A stretch of DNA of 64,000 nucleotides. Source: Halichondria panicea (lineage: Eukaryota > Porifera > Demospongiae > Suberitida > Halichondriidae). The notes beneath the pieces were generated by a model, which worked only from the letters and a program-made list of their open reading frames with translations, was not told the origin of the DNA and ran no database searches. Location: NCBI RefSeq assembly GCF_963675165.1, contig NC_087378.1, positions 2,763,525 through 2,827,524 on the forward strand, given 5' to 3'. Every line of letters begins with the position of its first letter. Positions within the stretch are counted from its first letter, which is position 1. Position numbers and translations under genes: made by a program. Shown in pieces: positions 34,324 through 46,452 of the stretch.

Positions 34324-34389
34324 GTCTATTATAGCAATATTGGGTAATGATCCTCAAATAAAAATATTAATTATTAGATGATAATGCCT

Positions 34390-35746
34390 TTATTGTCTGT
34401 GAAACTTAAGCACAGTCAGTTTTTCATTGTGAGCTTTTCTTGACAATATGACAGTGTGCTTTAGACCTCCTTCATCCAAAATACTGCAGATGTCATCTAA
34501 AAAGAGAATTTCAACATTTAAATTGATGTACGTGTGTTTCATATCATGGGCGGGGGGACAAGTGGGTTCCTTATAATTATGTACCATTAGGTGTTGTGTT
34601 CTTTCGAAATTCTTTATAGAGAAATACTTAATACAGAGTTCCTTATTCGGAGGGCCATTTACTGGAGGTTCCACTGTATTTAATAGAGCATAAAATTGAT
34701 GATTCGATTTAGCACACCTGGTTGATTCTCTGGAAGGACAATCAGGTAAAATACTCCAGATTCTGATAGCAAGTGAGGCACATAAGGCAATAACTTATCA
34801 GTCACCTGCATGTAAAGACAAAACATCATGAGAAATGTTCAGCTCCAGTCAGAGCACTTAGTAGTTGGGCTCTTAATTACCTCTCTTCCAAGTTTCCCCC
34901 CAGCCCAGGTTGCTGTAATACCTCCCAAGCCCACCTGCAGTGAATTATTGTGCCAACTAGTACACTGTGTTTTAACTCTCACTTCTTCAGATGGGGTGAC
35001 TACATATGGAGGGTTGAAAATGAGAAGGTCCACCTTTCCTTGAAGGCATTGCCTCATTGGGGAAACCTGAGATGGGGGGATATACTAGTAGCTAGTCGCT
35101 GAGACTCGGTCAATAGCATATGTGAGCACAGAAATAGTGTGTTCACACACAATCAATTATTGCCAGCACGACAGGCTACACTTCAGTAATCAGTGTACAC
35201 AGATGTCTAAGGTGCTCCCACATACCAGATCAGCAGCAGTCACATCAAATCTTGTAACCCCATTCTGAGCAAGGGTTTTCTTTGTACAGATGCAAGCTGA
35301 CGGGTTTACATCTGTTGCCCTAAATTTGACACACAAGAAGAATATTTATGGTGGCATGTACACACATGTACGTAATCTGAGATTACTTACCAGTAGAATG
35401 CTGGGGAGTGCAAGAGACTAGCTACAAAGGTGATGACTGCACCACTTCCAGATCCAATTTCCAAGCAAATTAGGGGCCTGAAAAACAATTGTGACATAAA
35501 TATTACATAGGGTTTATGCAAATGGCTGAAGTTACGATCCCCCCCCTATTTGGTCTGCATGTTTTTATATACTCGGCCCAGTCCTCAAGGTCTCTGCAAG
35601 ACAAATACATGCCTCAACTGCTGGAGAAACTCTTTTTCCTTCTCAAGAGCGTCCATGAGGAGGAAGGAGTCCTCTGCTGGCTCATACACATCTTTATACT
35701 GTGAGAGGTGACTATAACTGGGAGTTGGAAGTGTTGGTCTATCCAT
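34390..35746 (-). CDS. N6AMT1: HemK2/N6AMT1 methyltransferase (eRF1 glutamine methyltransferase)
   Basis: Seven exons join in phase to 215 aa (human 214 by memory): 35613-35746, 35391-35477, 35226-35319, 34983-35066, 34881-34934, 34718-34805 and 34390-34496. Visible are [16 protein letters not shown], the SAM-binding motif [20 protein letters not shown], and the catalytic [13 protein letters not shown] with the NPPY motif of Gln/Asn/adenine methyltransferases. AGGKLGRE and a C-terminal LTVLKFHRQ follow. With TRMT112 the enzyme methylates the GGQ glutamine of release factor eRF1; histone H4K12 and DNA adenine activities have also been reported. Intron 1 appears to use a GC donor (GAG|GCATG): only that site keeps the phase. 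The gene is divergent from PDCD2L, with 58 bp between the ATGs. Confidence 0.94.
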
Positions 35747-35804
35747 CCAGCACTTTTTGTAGCAAGCTACGTATAAACTCTAACTAACGCAAAAAACTAA
35801 CTCA
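35747..35804. promoter_or_regulatory. 58-bp divergent promoter, N6AMT1 / PDCD2L
   Basis: Only 58 bp separate the two start codons, so the 5' UTRs must be very short or overlap and the genes must share core promoter sequence. No TATA box or named factor site stands out. Confidence 0.5.
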
Positions 35805-37574
35805 ATGGAGTCCACGTGTACCTCTGAGGTGCTGTTGGGTGTTTTTGACTCCTCCTGTCCATCTCCTCACCTATCCCCATATGAAAACAAGATTGGAGGC
35901 TACCCGGTGAGTACAAAAGAGTCCTTAGTATCACAATTAATCCCCATAAACTTGCCTCATTCAGGATTGCTACGTCTCTTGTCCACTAGCACTCTCCTCA
36001 CTACCTGTCTGCTCGGTGTGTGGGAGTACGCTGTGTTTGCTGGTGCAAGTCTACTGCCCCCTGGAGAATACTTTATATCACAGGACAATCTACGTCTTCT
36101 CCTGTGAGCAGCCATCTTGCCACAAAGATAGCAAAAGGTGATAATTGGTGTTGGCACAAAATTGCGTACTTTCAAATAAGCATGCTCGTCCACCCATTCT
36201 ATATAGTGCCATTAGTTAAATTGTACCGTGATGACCTGCTATGTCTGTAAGCTCTTAGAATCAGATCACCCCTTCCCTAACTAGCTGGCTGGTACTCCGA
36301 TCTCAGTGTGAAGATGAGTCAATATCACGATCACGTGATGAGTTCAAACCAGCAACGATTTCAAAAACTAACCTAATGGCAGCTGCAGACTGGTGTGCTG
36401 AGGCCAATGACTGGGAAAGGTGTGTCTAGTTAAAAGATGAATGTACGTTTATAATTATGTCAAAAGTTATAGAAATGTTATCTTTTGCATGCACTAACAA
36501 AATTTTAACCACTGCTTAACAGTGATGACCACGATGATCTCAATACTAAAGCTACTGGTGACAGCATAGAAAAGCAAATGGAACTATTAGCAATTACTGG
36601 TACGGGTGCATCAACTGCTAGCGAAGAAACACCCACTCATCATACTACATACTCTGCTCCATTCTATCCTCCGGCTTATCTGAGTGTGATTGAAGAGCCA
36701 AGTGAATTGTCGCTTGGCAAAGATATACACCACGCTCGTATCCTGTTGAAGAAGTATCAATCTGAGAATGGTTTGGAACTGTGTGAAGCAAATAAGGTTT
36801 CGGTTTCGTGTAGAGGAAAAGCTTCTGGAGGAGAAGGTTACGAAAAAGCAGCAGCAAAACACGGTGACAGAGCATTTCAGAAATTCCACAAGCGACTAGG
36901 AAAGTGCCCTCAACAACTTATTAGGTGAGCTATTGTAACTAGGTCAAGAGTAACTTTTATCCTTATACGTTAAACTCGACAAGTGTATATCACCTGGTAT
37001 TGTTCCAATTTAGGACCAGGTTGTTGGTATTGTATCTCACAATAATGTAATCCGTCTCCCTGTCAATTTATGCGTCGAGGCATACCCGCACGAGGGATAC
37101 AGTAAAGCTAACTGTGTGTGTGTGTGCAGTCTGTCTCACAGTCAATATTAACACTCAGGAAATCTGTAACCTCCATTAGCCTGTTGATGTCATGACCACA
37201 CAATTGTATATTATAAGTATCTACATACATTAAAATTTACATATGCAGTATTTAAAATATATCACAATAGGTACAATCGTGGAGGTGAACCACTGTTAAT
37301 CACATACAACCCACCACCAAAGCCGTCCGAGACCCTCTGTAATAACTGTGGAGCACCCTGCGTATTTGAGCTCCAGCTGATGCCCACTCTAGTCTACTCC
37401 GTGCAGCTTCAGCTGGTCTCACAACACCTTGGATCAACAGGCTCTACGTCATTAAGGAAAGAGAACATGCCTGACTTTGGTACTGTGTTAGTGTACACAT
37501 GCTCTAAAAGTTGCTGGACTGATAGTTCATTACCAAGAGTAGAAGTAGCAATTATTCAAATAGACGATTGTTAA
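35805..37574 (+). CDS. PDCD2L: Programmed cell death protein 2-like
   Basis: Five exons in phase: 35805-35906, 35965-36137, 36285-36419, 36523-36924 and 37271-37574. The N-terminus has LLGVFDSSC and NKIGGYP, then the zinc-binding CSVCGSTLCLLVQVYCPLE with CEQPSCHKD. SWLVLRSQC and ADWCAEANDW follow, as in human PDCD2L. The C-terminal PDCD2 domain has FQKFHKRLGKCPQQLIRY, CNNCGAPCVFELQLMP, FGTVLVYTCSKSCW and a final VAIIQIDD. The family acts as a dedicated chaperone or export adaptor for ribosomal protein uS5 (RPS2) in 40S maturation. It runs tail to tail with the Schlafen-like gene (106 bp between stops). Confidence 0.93.
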
Positions 37575-37680
37575 ATAAAAATCATTTTGTGGATATGTAA
37601 AATTTAATGGTTGAATAAACATTGAAAGATTGAACAGATTAAATTCACAGTCAAATTCACAGCTAGTACTACACCACAGT

Positions 37681-40672
37681 TTAATATTGGTATGGCACAT
37701 TGTAGTAGTTCTGTTGTGGATGGCACTGTTGAGTGGATGGTCCTTGACCCCAAGCTGCCCAGGAGCTGTAATCGTGGAGGGCTTGAGGGTAAGCATGGTG
37801 GGCACTGTAAGGAGGAACGTGTGCACTGGGTTGAGAGTACGCATAGCTTGATTGGTGTGCTGAATAAGGGGGTGGCACAGAGTAGTTGTTCGTGTAGCCA
37901 GGATACTGTAGAGAGGAGGGAGGTATCGGCTGTGAATAAGGGGGTGGAACAGAGTAGTTGCTCGTGTAACCAGAATACTGTTGGGGGGTAGGTAGTATCG
38001 GCTGTGCTGTGGTAGCAACAAGGGCATGTCTTGGTGGTGCAGGAACTTTCGGAGGTTTTTTAGTAGGTGGTTTTTGATGTCGTGATACAACACGACCCGG
38101 GTTGGGTGGCGTTGGAACTCTTGGAGGTTGTTTGGGTGGCATAGTAACTTTTTGAGATTTGGTGACTGACGGTTTTCGATCTTGTGGTGCTTTAACAACA
38201 GGGTCATGTTCGGGTGGTGTTGGAACTTTTTGAGACTTGCTCACAGACGTTTTTTGAGCCTGTGCTACACCAGAATCTTTGGGTGGTATCGGAGCAAGAG
38301 TACATTTAGTCTCTGAAGATGCAGCTGCATTAAATAAACGGTTAACTTTTTTCTTGATGCCAGAAACTATTGACGAGAGTTTATTGCTCTTCTTTGATTT
38401 GGAGGGTTTATCAGACAGAAGCTCACTAGGAATGGGGCTCTCTTCATTGTTGGTTAGGTCAATAACAGATGATGATGAAACAGTAATTTCAGCGGCTTTT
38501 TTGGGGCCTTTCCCCCCCTTGTTGACCACATTCAAAGGAGTCCTTTTTGTTGTCTCAGCAGAAGGAGCAGATGCGATAGTAGACATCAACTTTGTAGCTA
38601 ACTCAGACTGGTAGAGAATTTTCTATGAAAACAAGAAATATCTCAAATATAATTGTACAGAATTTGAATGCACAGTAAATACCTCCTCCATTTGCTCAAT
38701 GGTCTTGTTCTTGATCTGGTGAGGAGCGAGTGGCTCGGATAATTTGGTGCCATTCCTCACATACACACACGATTGAAATAGTCCACACTGTACAGTTGTG
38801 AGAAACAGTACAGTAACAGACGTGCTACATGTACAACTTGGTCAGCAATCACAGTTCAGATAAAGGACATGTACACATGCACCTGTGTACTATATACGTG
38901 TGTAGAACTTCACCCTACTACGTATGTACTACATGTACATGTACCTATTAGAGCATACGTTTACACGGAAGGTAATAATTATGGTTTGAGATTTTGCTAC
39001 GCAAGAGTCTGCAACAGCCTTCAAAGTAAGCAACAATGTATGAATGCCTGCTCAGGCAACATGCACATACAGCACCAGTACACAAATCATAATTAGCTAT
39101 GTAGCACACATCGTTAATTAAAATGGAGATTTTATACCCTCGGGTCACATCCAGTTTCGTAGATCTGGAATCTGTCTCCCTTGATGACACGAATCTCCAG
39201 AATCTTATACCTCGTTTCTTTGCCCTTCTTATCCACAACTGGGGTAAAAGACACTCGGTACATACTGGGCTCAACCATGGGATGGATCCTCTTGACTGCC
39301 TCGTCAATGGTGCATTTGTAAACGTCCTCCTGTTTACGGCCTATTTCAATCCCACGCACAATTCCGTCTTTTGTCACCCCGAAGCAGATGATTCCTCCAT
39401 TGGTATTCAAAAGAGAAACCAGCTCCTTGGATAACGACTGTACAAAGTAAAGAAATAAGACAGTAATACCAATTTATGTACTATTGAGGGATATCATAGC
39501 TGGATAAATCTAATAATGAAGACCTTACGTTTTGTAAGTTGTTTGGGATGCTGGGACAGAGTACATGGGAGCTGCCCTCCTTGTAACCGATTGATGAGCT
39601 AAGTTCAAACGCCCTAAAGGAATGTAATCGGTGAAAAGTTGCCAACACTATAATTATAAGTAGTTCATGGGAGGCCATAATCGCATGTTGTCCTATTATT
39701 CACTGTGATTCGTACAGTGATTAATCGTGTATCAGTAATTGCACGTCGTCAAGGCAGTAATTGACGACGTGTAATTACTGCCTTGACGACCACACGTTCG
39801 AATAACGGCCGCGACTAATTTTTTTACTGAAACTGCAGCTAAAAATGTCCTTAAAACTGCATAACAAACAATTAACAATCAATAGTATGGCTACTTAAAA
39901 CTGCATAACAAACAATTAACAATCAATAGTATGGCTACTCATGCAATAAGGGATTAATAGCACTCATAACAAGCACTGGCAAGGTTAATAGCACTCGGCT
40001 GCGTGCATTTTGTAGAGAGGTGCATTTTTCAGAGAGAGTGTTTTTTCAGCCAACTCCACACATCAGATGGTCTGATCATGATTTGGTCACATGACAAACA
40101 TAATTTTGCAAAACTGTCTCTGGCTGTCTTAGTGCATAAGTATGAGTTCACAACAAGCACTTGATGAAATGCAAGTAGATCTACTGCAACAGCTTTGTAA
40201 AATCATGTGTCATGTGACCATAATTATGGATGGAAAATGCACCTCTCTACAGAACACACCTCCTAACAAAACGCACCTGTCTAAAAAACAGCAGCACCTA
40301 TTTTTTGCAAACGCACCTCTACTTAAAGTTTATCAAAAAAATGGATCTAAGAAACTAGCCACACAAATTCGCTAGATCTATCAATGCTCTTTGACTACAT
40401 TTTTTGTATTAACTTATTAACTGTAAATTCTAGTACAAGTAAAAACTAACTTCTTTGACTTCTTCTTGCCTGGTTGCACCTCCTGTGTGTGGAGAGTGTA
40501 CAAAGTAAACTGTACATGTATAAAGCAGAATCCATTGGATAGATCTAATAAGATAGATCTAGTCTCTAGTAGCCCTTTGCTGTCACATGTACATTGAACA
40601 ATCGAATGCACACTGGGATTGACTTACATCATTTTCAGCACAGCGTTTGCGTTTCTTGGAGAAGAAAGGCAT
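37681..40672 (-). CDS. Schlafen-like AlbA-2 protein with NLS, SUMO-interacting motif and Pro/Tyr-rich tail
   Basis: Six exons in phase give about 502 aa: 40628-40672, 40451-40482, 39529-39613, 39138-39437, 38683-38787 and 37681-38622. The two tiny first exons encode MPFFSKKRKRCAEND and KKKSKK, likely nuclear signals. Residues ~30-190 form the AlbA-2 (Schlafen core) domain, with IGYKEGSSH, LVSLLNTNGGIICFGVTKDG and CVYVRNGTK. A linker holds SSSSVIDLTNNEES, a textbook SUMO-interacting motif. The C-terminal half is low-complexity: PP..PRVPTPP repeats, then YSGYTSNYSVPPPYS-type repeats, prion-like in composition. Schlafens cut or bind RNA and act in growth control and antiviral defence. Whether this one is a nuclease cannot be told here. 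The start was chosen because it alone gives a phased chain and lies opposite EXOSC6, 105 bp away. Confidence 0.8.
39715..39815. repeat. Foldback repeat remnant in Schlafen-like intron 2
   Basis: AATTGCACGTCGTCAAGGCA and the inverted ACGACGTGTAATTACTGCC lie next to TTCGAATAACGGCCGCG. These phrases recur in the large foldback at 55567-56090. Confidence 0.65.
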
Positions 40673-40777
40673 CACTAGCACTAGCTGCTATCTTTGCAAT
40701 AGTTTGAATTAAAGTTCAAAGGTGATCAGTCTGTTGATCATGCGCAAAACCATGTGCTATTTTATTATGTAACTGTG
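40673..40777. promoter_or_regulatory. 105-bp divergent promoter, Schlafen-like / EXOSC6
   Basis: The two ATGs are 105 bp apart and diverge, so this short AT-rich stretch must serve both genes. No specific motif can be named. Confidence 0.45.
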
Positions 40778-42627
40778 ATGCCAGATAACAGAAGAATACA
40801 AGGTCCTGAGGAGAGCTTCAGTCCTTTGCTGTACCTCCGTGAGGAGGACAAGCCTCAAATCAAGACACTGGTAGAGATTAATTAATGGTTCTTCTAATGC
40901 ACCTATCAATTTCAGTCCCCACTACCCCCCATGCGGGCTATGTCAGGGTTTAGTGGGGATTTGATTTACATCAATTGCCCCACCCCAGGGGGCCTGGTTG
41001 AAATCAAATCCCCACTTCTCCTCCCATACCCCCACTTAACAACCCCGGGATTTGACTACACGTGTGCACGTGCTATACTTTTCCGGATATTACTGCTATA
41101 AGTTTGTATATTGAGGAAGTCAAATTCCCCACCCTATCCCGCACCTCGGGGTTACTTGCTGAATCAAAACCCCACTATGTCCCCACTATGCCCCGCAGGG
41201 GGGGTAGTGGGGACTGACATTGATAGGTGCATAATAGTTATGTCACTTGATTTAATAATGTTATTACACGTCACGTCCATCTTTTGACAAAATGAATTAT
41301 TTTTGTCTGTAGATAAATTCTAATGGCCAACGGTTGGATGGTAGAACTCTCAATGAACTAAGGCCAACATGTAACGTATAAGAATAGGTCTAGCGATGTC
41401 TTCACAATTTACCTATCCTACAGGCATGCAAACTGGAATCAATCCACATGCCACGGGATCAGCTTACCTTGAAACTGGCAGTACTAAAATCCTCTGCACA
41501 ATGTAAGCCAAATTTATATCACACACATTTATAATTATGTTTGTATACAATAGATATGGACCTAAAGAGTCGGTAAGGAGAGAAGAATTTGCTACCAGTG
41601 TAAGTTTATTGTGTGTCGGATTGTGATCACTGTTGGATATAACAACAGGGACGTGTTGTGTGTGAGTTCAAGTATGCTCCTTTTTCTTGTGCAAGAAGAC
41701 GGCAGTACCATCAGGTGAATGTTTACTTCTTGAATTACGAAATATCAATGCATGGTTGTACAATGTTGTTGTTGCTTCTTCCTTATAGGACGTAGAAGAG
41801 AAAGATTTCTCATCTTTTGTCACAAATGCTCTCACTAGATCAGTCAAGCTCGACGCTTTCCCTAAACTTCAACTAGAAGTGAATATCCTGATCTTGGAAA
41901 ATGGAGGCAGTGGTCAGTAATATTTGTTAATAATGACTATCATATTTTAACCCGTTTCAGCTCTTGCTGGATCTATCAACTGTGCTAGTTTGGCATTGGC
42001 GGACAGTGGTCTGGAGATGTATAATATGCCAGTTGCCTCTACAGTGGTAAGTTATGAGCTCAGCTATATGGTACGTATATAGTTGGGATTGTGGTGTGTT
42101 TATATCTTTCAGCCTCTGTATATATAATATACACTCGAAGTAAGGTGGAGATGTTGTGTTAGGTTGTCCCAGACTATATGCCTCTATTAATGAATCACTC
42201 TCATTGTCATGTTACAGGCAGTTCACAAGTCGGGCTGCTTAATAGACCCTTCCATATGTGAAGAGTATACCAATGATGAGGTAGGTACAAACACATGCAC
42301 TAATACTGTAGAAAACCCTCTCCAAGTGTTTGCTTGTTCATTAACTGTAACAGCTATATTGGGATACTTTGCTAGGTGATTAGACATCCCGACATCAGTG
42401 GGTCAATGACGGTGGCTTATCTCACAGCAATACAAGAGATCAGTGGGTTTAAACAAGATGGGGTTATGGAAGTTGGACGTATTCGCAAGGTAAAAGTGTA
42501 CCTGTTTATGATGCCTGAATCCAAAACACGAATACTTGCCTGGCAGGGGGTGGACATGTGCTTGGGTGGGTGCTTAAGAATCCTCAAGAGTATGAGAGAA
42601 TACCTAGAGACTGTCACAGCTCAGTAA
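40778..42627 (+). CDS. EXOSC6: Exosome complex component MTR3
   Basis: Ten exons join in phase to 269 aa (human 272 by memory): 40778-40870, 41313-41370, 41424-41502, 41554-41599, 41649-41714, 41789-41912, 41961-42046, 42218-42280, 42376-42489 and 42547-42627. It starts MPDNRRIQGPEESFSPLLY, nearly the human MPGDHRRIRGPEES. The RNase PH fold is visible in ATGSAYLETGSTKILCTIYG, VCEFKYAPFS.ARRR, FPKLQLEVNILILENGGS and LAGSINCASLALADSGLEMY. EXOSC6 is one of six catalytically inert RNase PH-like ring subunits that guide RNA to the 3'-5' exonucleases in nucleus and cytoplasm. Intron 1 contains a MITE; the last intron is only 57 bp and stays open in frame, so retention would still encode protein. 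Confidence 0.94.
40899..41230. mobile_element. MITE in EXOSC6 intron 1
   Basis: Ends GCACCTATCAATTTCAGTCC and, inverted from the right, GCACCTATCAATGTCAGTCC continue as CCCACTACCCCCC on both sides. About 332 bp with internal CCCCAC/GTGGGG blocks; non-coding. Confidence 0.8.
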
Positions 42628-43354
42628 TTTGATTTGTAATAGTTTACTTAATACCCTGGTGAAATTAATCATTGGTGATTGATATAGCTTTTCTAAAACT
42701 AGCTGATAAAAGTGAGGTCCCATGTCATGACTTGACGTGTGAGTGGGTAACATTTGTACTAATTATAATGCACCAAGGGTTTTAACCGGAGGCGTGCCGC
42801 GGTGCCACGGGTATAGTAGTCGGTCAGTCTGTTTGTTTGTCTGTCGTTCTGTGTATTCTGAGTCTGCTCACCTGGATGCGATAGCGCTGTGTTTGTACCA
42901 TGGATAGCCTCAACACAACAAAGGTAGTAGTTTGATGCTAAAGCTTCGTTGTCGAATAAAAGCGAGCAAAAGCTAAGAAGCTAAGAAGTTGACGCGAGGC
43001 TGTGTAGACTACACTAAATCCCCGAGGGTTTGCACTTCAGTGCTCTAGTTATCAGAGTTTTGGTAGAGGTGGGATATTAGCGTTAAATAGCAAAGCTGTA
43101 TGGCTCTGTAGCTAAATGCTACGAATAGCCACTTAGTGAGCTACCAAATAACGATGTAATCACTATTATTATGAAATCACCGCAGCCTCGGTGGAAGCAC
43201 CAAACCTGAAGCTACTAGATGATAATTTACATTTCTGTGGGAAATGATTGACCATGATCGTTAAGGATTCAACAGTTGCTTGTACAAGCAAGTATGTAGA
43301 CGCAAAGGTATAACTAATACTTAAACTATTACTTGATATTTCTGCTACATGTAA

Positions 43355-43556
43355 TACCGTATAGCGGGTAATTTTCGTGAGGTAAATATTCGTTATTTTC
43401 GTGGGCAAGCTGACCTCCATGACATTTTAACGTAGGCGTGGCTTACCGGAATGCAGTTGCAGGTAACGAGACTAAACGAAATTTTTACTCACAAAAACCA
43501 CCGTTTCTCGAGTTGAACGAATTTTTTACCCCACGAAACTTACCCGCTATACGGTA
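43355..43556. mobile_element. MITE with TACCGTATAGCGGGT ends
   Basis: The left end is TACCGTATAGCGGGTAATTT and the right end inverts to TACCGTATAGCGGGTAAGTT, with TTTCGTG inside each. About 202 bp, non-coding. Related pieces lie at 28190, 43918 and 49729. Confidence 0.8.
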
Positions 43557-43917
43557 GTTAATTAAGATGACCTATAAGATGATCTATGAAAGGGTTTCAT
43601 ATACATATCTGGGATCTGTCATGTTCTACTTACCAAATGTGGCTACACTGAAACAGAGATTGCTATGAAGTGTCCACATTTGGAACAAAAATGGCCGAAC
43701 ATCAATAACGTGACCACCATGTGTTCAACACCACTTAAAAAACTGGGAGGAGATTCACTACGGCAAAGCATGTAAAAGAAAGTAGGATCTTACCCGCTAA
43801 CATTATCAAAATTCTTGTTAATATAATTATAGCTATTATATCAGAAAATGAAACATCAAGAGTCAGTATAGTTATCGCTGGCTATAGCTAAAAGTTGTGC
43901 AGTCCATGGCCAGACAC

Positions 43918-44080
43918 TACCGTATAGCGGGTATATTTCGAGGGTGTAAATGTTTGTGATTTTCGTGGATTAGGCATGTACCGCGAACATTTATAATTGC
44001 GAATTTAATGTCGCATGCATGCATGCTGCTAAAAGGCTGCTATTCCACGGAAATTAAATTTGCAGCAAATTTATAATTCA
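43918..44080. repeat. Relative of the TACCGTATAGCGGGT repeat
   Basis: It starts TACCGTATAGCGGGTATATT and shares TTCGAGGGT.TAAA, CATGTACCGCGAACATTTAT and AAGGCTGCTATTCCACGG with the copy at 49729-49890. No matching right end is visible, so it is truncated or single-ended. Confidence 0.65.
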
Positions 44081-46394
44081 TTAGCACAATAATTATTTGT
44101 AAAAAGTATGAGTTTTAAGGTTGAATGGAAAGTTTGGAGTCAGATAATAATATATAGATGAAAAAAGGGATTTAATGAGATTCATTTTGTTATACAATCC
44201 AAAGGCAAGTCGATGACAACTGAATTTTTTGGTCTTTGTATTTACTAAACCGTAATACCGTACAGCCATGCATATCCAAAAGGTGACTGTCTTGGGATGA
44301 TAGACATGCCTTTTTATAAGCGGCAGAAAAATTTACCAGTTTTAATCGTATAAAACTGAAACACAGCTAATGTCTGCTGGTCTCTTAGATGACTATATCC
44401 TAGCCGAGTGCCTGATGTCGTTATTACTTCATCACTCTTGCACTAGCATCCATTCTCAATCTGTAGCTAAAAAGCCCACGAGCACTTATTGCAGGCTACC
44501 TGCTACCTCACGCAATGTTTGGGTCACGTGGTAAGACTGGTAGAAACACAAGCTGTAGCCCAGAGTCACCAGTCCTTTTTCTTCTGCCCCTGTCCAATCA
44601 GAGAAAAAGGAGTGGCTTGCCAGTCTATGTGGCACAAGGGTAGCAGTCGTTATAATAGCCGAGTTATTCTCGCACCAATTTCAATCTCTGCTATATACCT
44701 CGCAGATTTCTGTAACAAGCTCGCACCACTAACCTCAATAACCAAACCCCTCCCCTTTTACAAATAATAGTCAAAATGTGCTGAGAATTCTTGATGGTTT
44801 TCGACAGCCTCAAAGTACTCGTGGAACTGTAGGACGACATCTATAATTGTCAGAAAATAATGAGGTACTAACCAAACTGAGAAACGATTATGGTGATCCG
44901 ACCTCCTCTGCTCATATAGATCATAATCCTTTTTGGAAAGTGTCGGGGGGAAAAATCTAAATACTGTGTCTAGTATCCCTCTTTAGCAAGGTGTGAGTAC
45001 TCCTAGCCCGCTTCTGGCTACTTGCAGTACGTGTCTCTGTACATTGGAGCATCGAGGTGCCTATTTGTGCCTTTTGTCTATTTAATTTGAGCACTTGTGC
45101 TAAAACCTGATGGTGAATGACGCGTGTCCAGCCTCCTCTGATGCCTCATATTGTCTGCATGTAAATGTTTTTGGGTAAATAATCAATAAAATAGTAAATG
45201 AAGGATCAGTTGAGGGCATTCTTATTTTATTGATTGTAGTATAATTATGTGTCGTTATGGGATAAGGTTTTGTTTACCCTCTCCATCATGAAACGCCCAG
45301 ATGCCTCGGAATCTAAATTGAAAGATATTACTAGGTGAAAAGAAGAAGTAGTGCAGTTCTGCAGTACTCTAGCTAGCAGCTGGGCATGTTGCACATTATG
45401 ACAGTGCATAACATTGCGCAAGGACAGAATAAGCTGACCCAACAACAGCAATAGCTTAACTATGCACTCTGGCGTTTATTTTATCGTTGATATTGGCAAG
45501 TGAGTCGATGCAATAACCATGTCAAGGCGTCCTCACCAGTAGCAAAGCAGTTATAGTCTGTGAATTGGACAATCCTTTTTTGCCGAATATAGAGTGAACT
45601 TTTGGTATTCACTTTCTACTCATTCATTCCAAGTTCAACGGTCTAATTGTGAGTAAAGTAAAATTGTTCTGCTTCCCCTCCCATACCCACGCCCTGGTTG
45701 GCAGAGCAGCCACAACGGGCCTCACCATAGGTGCCAAATAGTTACTTCCTGCGCATGCTCAGTATGATCATAGATTGAAGAGAGAGGGATTGGCAACGCA
45801 GCACCATCCGTACGTGTTTCCCCATGGTTTTAATCGAGGCTCACTTCTAACGTGGAAATCTAAATATGAATAGTTCATGAAATTGTTTTTGCTGTCTGTG
45901 TGAAGTCTATGAGCTTATTTAAGCTTTCAAACCATAGTTATGGCTTTATTATCCCAGACAGTTCAGGAGCAGCAACCTTGAAAATCCGGGAAATTTCAAG
46001 TAAAATTAATAACACTTTCTGGGCAGGACACAGGACAGAGCCTCCAAATCCGGGACAGTTGGCACCTATGCATCACCCTTTTTAGCTGGGCGTGGTCTGG
46101 CCAACTTTTCTGACTGGTGACAGAGACACGCTTAGAATTTATACTGTGGTGTTGCAATACTCTGTAAGCATCATGAATAAACTGTGCAGATCTGTGGATA
46201 TGAGTCATGAATATTGTTATTTACTGCAATTTGGTGATTTATACACACCAATCCGCCCCTGAGTATAATATTTCTCATAAATTTTAGTACTATAATAGCA
46301 GAGCATGTTTGGGCGAGCGAGCGATTTGTGTATTTGTCGTAGATAGTACAGTAGTGATAAAGTATAATGTGGTAAATGACAAGTGAACAAGTGA

Positions 46395-46452
46395 TTGAGT
46401 AGTCTGATGTACTGGATTAGATACGACTTCCCTGTGCTAGCTGTACCCATCT
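46395..46452 (-). pseudogene. Possible PIF1/Helitron helicase scrap (Walker A)
   Basis: On the minus strand GTASTGKSYLIQYIRLL resembles the Walker A region of PIF1-type helicases (G-T-A-G-T-G-K-S-Y/F-L-I). Nothing else of the domain is visible on either side, so at most it is a small relic, perhaps of a Helitron. Confidence 0.3.

Noticed and set aside
37530-38207. 225-codon minus-strand frame in an alternative phase
   Set aside because: Shadow of the repetitive Pro/Tyr-rich tail of the Schlafen-like gene, which keeps phase with five upstream exons.
44489-44767. 92-codon plus-strand frame
   Set aside because: No recognisable domain, no convincing splice sites, in repeat-rich DNA.
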